DNA of 64,000 nt. Source: Terrabacter sp. MAHUQ-38 (GTDB lineage Bacteria; Actinomycetota; Actinomycetes; Actinomycetales; Dermatophilaceae). The notes beneath the pieces are model-generated. The model saw nothing but the letters and a program-made list of their open reading frames with translations, was not told the DNA's origin and did not search any database. Made by a program: the position numbers and the translations under genes. How positions within the stretch are numbered: position 1 is the stretch's first letter; each line of letters begins with the position of its first letter. Where the stretch lies: contig NZ_JACVCU010000003.1 in assembly GCF_014518425.1 (NCBI RefSeq), positions 496,001 to 560,000 on the forward strand, in the 5' to 3' direction. Positions 61,955 through 64,000 of the stretch are shown piece by piece.

Positions 61955-63370
61955 CTAGACGCTGGCGACGGCGGGTGCGCCCGAAGACCTTCCACCGGCG
62001 AGGCAACCCATCGCCTCGATCGCCCGCGGCACGTCGGCGACCTCGACGGCGCGGATCCCGGCGGGCACCGCGGAGTCGGAGAGGCTGCCCGCGGGCACGA
62101 GCGCGTGGCGGAAGCCGAGCCGTGCGGCCTCGGCGAGGCGACGGTCGAGGCCCGTGACGCGGCGCACCTCGCCGGCGAGGCCGACCTCACCGAACGCGAC
62201 GACGTCGGTGGCGAGCGGCTGGTCGACGACGGAGGACGCGAGGGCGCAGACGATGGCCAGGTCGGCGGCCGGCTCGGTGATGCGGACGCCGCCCACGGTG
62301 GCCGCGAAGATGTCGCGGGAGCCGACGGGCGCGCCGGCGCGCTTGTCGAGAACGGCGATGATCATGGCGAGGCGCGACGAGTCGAGACCGCTCGAGGTGC
62401 GCCTGGGCGAGGGCAGCGTCGACGGCGCGACGAGCGCCTGGACCTCTGCGACGAGCGGACGGCGCCCCTCGAGGGTCACGGTGACGCACGTGCCCGGGAC
62501 GGCGTGGTCGCGGCTCGAGAGGAACAGACCGCTCGGGTCGGGCAGACCGGTGATGCCGACGTCGGACAGGTCGAAGCAGCCGACCTCGTCGGTGGGGCCG
62601 AACCGGTTCTTCACGGCGCGCACGAGGCGCAGCCGCGAGTGGCGGTCGCCCTCGAACTGGATGACGACGTCGACGAGGTGCTCGAGCACGCGAGGACCGG
62701 CGATCGAGCCGTCCTTGGTGACGTGACCGACGAGGAGCACCGCGACGCCACGGGCCTTGGCGGCCTGGATGAGGCTGGCGGCGACCTCGCGCACCTGCGA
62801 TACGTTGCCGGCCTGGCCCTCGACCTCGGCGCTGGCGATGGTCTGGACGGAGTCGACGACGAGCAGGGCCGGCGAGCGTGCGTCGACGTGGCCGAGGACC
62901 GTCGCGAGGTCGGTCTCGGCCGCGAGGTAGAGCGAGTCGGCCATGGCCTCGATGCGCTCGGCGCGGGTGCGCACCTGCGCGGCAGACTCCTCGCCGCTGA
63001 TGTAGAGGACCTCGGCGCCGGACCGCGCCGTGCGCGCGGCCACGTCGAGCAGGAGCGTGGACTTGCCGACCCCGGGCTCGCCGGCCACGAGCACGACCCC
63101 TCCGGGCACGAGGCCACCGCCGAGCACGCGGTCGAACTCCGCGACGCCGGTCGGCCGTGCCGCAGCGCGGGTCACGTCCACGTCCGCGATGCGCTGCGCC
63201 GGGGTGGCCACCGAGGCGGCGGCCGTGCGGGCGGGCGTTGCCGCTCCCGTCTCGGCCACCGTGCCCCACGCCTGGCACTCGCCGCAGCGGCCGACCCACT
63301 TGACGGTGGTCCAGCCGCACTCGCCGCACCGAAAGGCGGGGGTGCGGCGCGTCGTCGTCCTCGAAGCCAT
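61955..63370 (-). CDS. radA: DNA repair protein RadA
   Basis: RadA helps branch migration in recombination and restart of blocked forks. The 471-residue protein has an N-terminal C4 zinc finger (FRCGECGWTTVKWVGRCGEC), Walker A VAGEPGVGKSTLLLDVAART (about residue 92), Walker B LLVVDSVQT, the RadA-specific KNRFG motif in RAVKNRFGPTDEVG, and a C-terminal Lon-like domain (AFGEVGLAGEVRRVTGLDRR). ATG at 63370 is chosen, giving a standard length; open sequence upstream has no similarity. Confidence 0.95.
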   Translation of the reverse strand: MASRTTTRRTPAFRCGECGWTTVKWVGRCGECQAWGTVAETGAATPARTAAASVATPAQRIADVDVTRAAARPTGVAEFDRVLGGGLVPGGVVLVAGEPGVGKSTLLLDVAARTARSGAEVLYISGEESAAQVRTRAERIEAMADSLYLAAETDLATVLGHVDARSPALLVVDSVQTIASAEVEGQAGNVSQVREVAASLIQAAKARGVAVLLVGHVTKDGSIAGPRVLEHLVDVVIQFEGDRHSRLRLVRAVKNRFGPTDEVGCFDLSDVGITGLPDPSGLFLSSRDHAVPGTCVTVTLEGRRPLVAEVQALVAPSTLPSPRRTSSGLDSSRLAMIIAVLDKRAGAPVGSRDIFAATVGGVRITEPAADLAIVCALASSVVDQPLATDVVAFGEVGLAGEVRRVTGLDRRLAEAARLGFRHALVPAGSLSDSAVPAGIRAVEVADVPRAIEAMGCLAGGRSSGAPAVASV

Positions 63371-63433
63371 GGGCACGACCGTAGGGCCCGGGTGCGACAG
63401 CGCCGCGCAGGCCGTCCGTGAAGGCGTGAGAAA

Positions 63434-63658
63434 ATGTGGCCCATGGAATCGGTCCTGCCCTACGTGCTCGCACTCGTCCCGACGATCGGGGTGGGCACGC
63501 TCTTCTACTTCGTCATCAAGAGCATCTTCGAGGGTGACCGCCGTGAGCGCCTGGCACAGGCCCGGTGGGAGGCGGAGCACGACGAGCGCGAGCGCCACGG
63601 GAGGACAGGCTCCCCCACGGCCGGGACGACCCCGCAAAGCCCGTCGGCCGACGCCTGA
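63434..63658 (+). CDS. Small membrane protein upstream of lsr2
   Basis: A 74-residue product with one N-terminal membrane helix (YVLALVPTIGVGTLFYFVIK, about residues 10-29) and a charged tail (RRERLAQARWEAEHDERERH). ATG 63434 or 63443 could be the start. It lies 209 bases before lsr2. Such genes often lie between radA and lsr2 in related actinobacteria, as I recall; function unknown. Confidence 0.75.
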   Translation: MWPMESVLPYVLALVPTIGVGTLFYFVIKSIFEGDRRERLAQARWEAEHDERERHGRTGSPTAGTTPQSPSADA

Positions 63659-63867
63659 ACAAATTGCGGAAACGGCCTCGCCGACCGCTCGCCCGGACAA
63701 TTCCATGCCACTCTCACGAGTGTGACGAAGGTCAATTGTCGTCACGAATCCGCGTCATTCCATTGATGGAAATGCATTCCCGAGCGGCTGCATGTAAATT
63801 GATCTCGCCCGCGAGCTCCGTATTCGCGGATAACCCCTCCAAAACCGACAACTGCAGATGGAGAAAC
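63659..63867 (+). promoter_or_regulatory. A/T-richer lsr2 upstream region with palindromes
   Basis: This gap is visibly richer in A and T than the rest of the window (for example TGCATGTAAATTGATC). It holds an inverted repeat GTGACGA (63722-63728) with TCGTCAC (63739-63745) and the perfect palindrome TTCCATTGATGGAA (63758-63771). Lsr2 binds A/T-rich DNA, so self-control is plausible. GATGGAGAAAC precedes the lsr2 ATG. Confidence 0.4.
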
Positions 63868-64000
63868 ATGGCTCAGCGTGTCGAAGTGGTGCTGATCGAC
63901 GACGTCGACGGTGGAAAGGCTGCCGAGACGGTGACCTTCGCCCTCGACGGCGTCTCGTACGAGATCGACCTGTCCGACAAGAACGCCCGCAAGCTGCGCG
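63868..64000 (+). CDS. lsr2: Nucleoid-associated protein Lsr2 (partial, N-terminal part)
   Basis: Lsr2 bridges A/T-rich DNA and silences foreign genes, as H-NS does elsewhere. The window ends after 44 codons. The N terminus MAQRVEVVLIDDVDGGKAAE, then TVTFALDGVSYEIDLSDKNA and RKLR, is the conserved dimerisation domain. The C-terminal AT-hook-like RGR domain lies beyond the window. A ribosome binding site (GGAG) precedes the ATG by five bases. Confidence 0.95.
   Translation, partial: MAQRVEVVLIDDVDGGKAAETVTFALDGVSYEIDLSDKNARKLR

Overview
The window is high-GC DNA (about 70% by eye) from an actinobacterium. Gene content and order point to the Micrococcales, most likely the family Intrasporangiaceae; that placement is an inference. 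Much of the window keeps the order of the Mycobacterium tuberculosis interval around Rv0500-Rv0555: proC, excisionase-like HTH gene, bS22, galE2-like gene, acyltransferase, glutaredoxin, hemA-C-D-B, hemL, phosphoglycerate-mutase-like gene, resA, ccdA, resB, ccsB, menA, menE, menB, menC, menD. Most genes overlap by 1 or 4 bases. Several start without a ribosome binding site, directly behind a TAnnnT -10 box, as leaderless genes do.

Layout. 1-14080 is a menaquinone locus: menF (partial), menD, a BKACE-family gene, menC, menB, menE, menA. It is interrupted at 5950-10024 by a cassette that looks like a ribosomally made, modified peptide (RiPP) locus: a truncated NB-ARC regulator, the 3' half of a ThiF/E1-like adenylyltransferase gene, a 25-codon peptide gene, a membrane M50 protease with a PqqD-like N terminus, and a DUF3105 membrane protein. 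15905-20538 is the system II cytochrome c maturation operon. 22023-29642 is the tetrapyrrole operon rex-hemA-hemC-hemD-hemB followed by a marR gene and hemL, with a Rex operator inside the rex promoter. 30189-32746 carries a BldN-like ECF sigma factor and a DUF5667 membrane protein, probably its anti-sigma partner. 32781-36557 holds an acyltransferase with a histone-like tail, an epimerase-like protein, ribosomal protein bS22 and a small HTH protein.

36739-47132 is mixed metabolism: an archaeal-type aspartyl-tRNA synthetase with a structured leader, AcuC-like deacetylase, TrkA/KtrA regulator, two related GNAT enzymes, proC and proline dehydrogenase, an oxidase, a methyltransferase and a deaminase. 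47440-50058 is clpC. 50271-59803 carries two ABC transporters, an LCP ligase, an ArgA-type acetyltransferase and the gluconate genes gntK-gntP. 59837-64000 has mutY, disA, radA and the start of lsr2.

The genes cooperate in a recognisable way: menaquinone, heme and cytochrome c assembly together build the respiratory chain, and Rex couples heme synthesis to the NADH/NAD+ state. The strongest unexplained signals are (a) the octamer GTATGCCG, seen 35 times, evenly on both strands, in genes and between them; (b) the RiPP-like cassette; and (c) a leader before the archaeal-type AspRS gene that resembles a translational T-box. No tRNA, rRNA, CRISPR array, insertion sequence or origin was seen.
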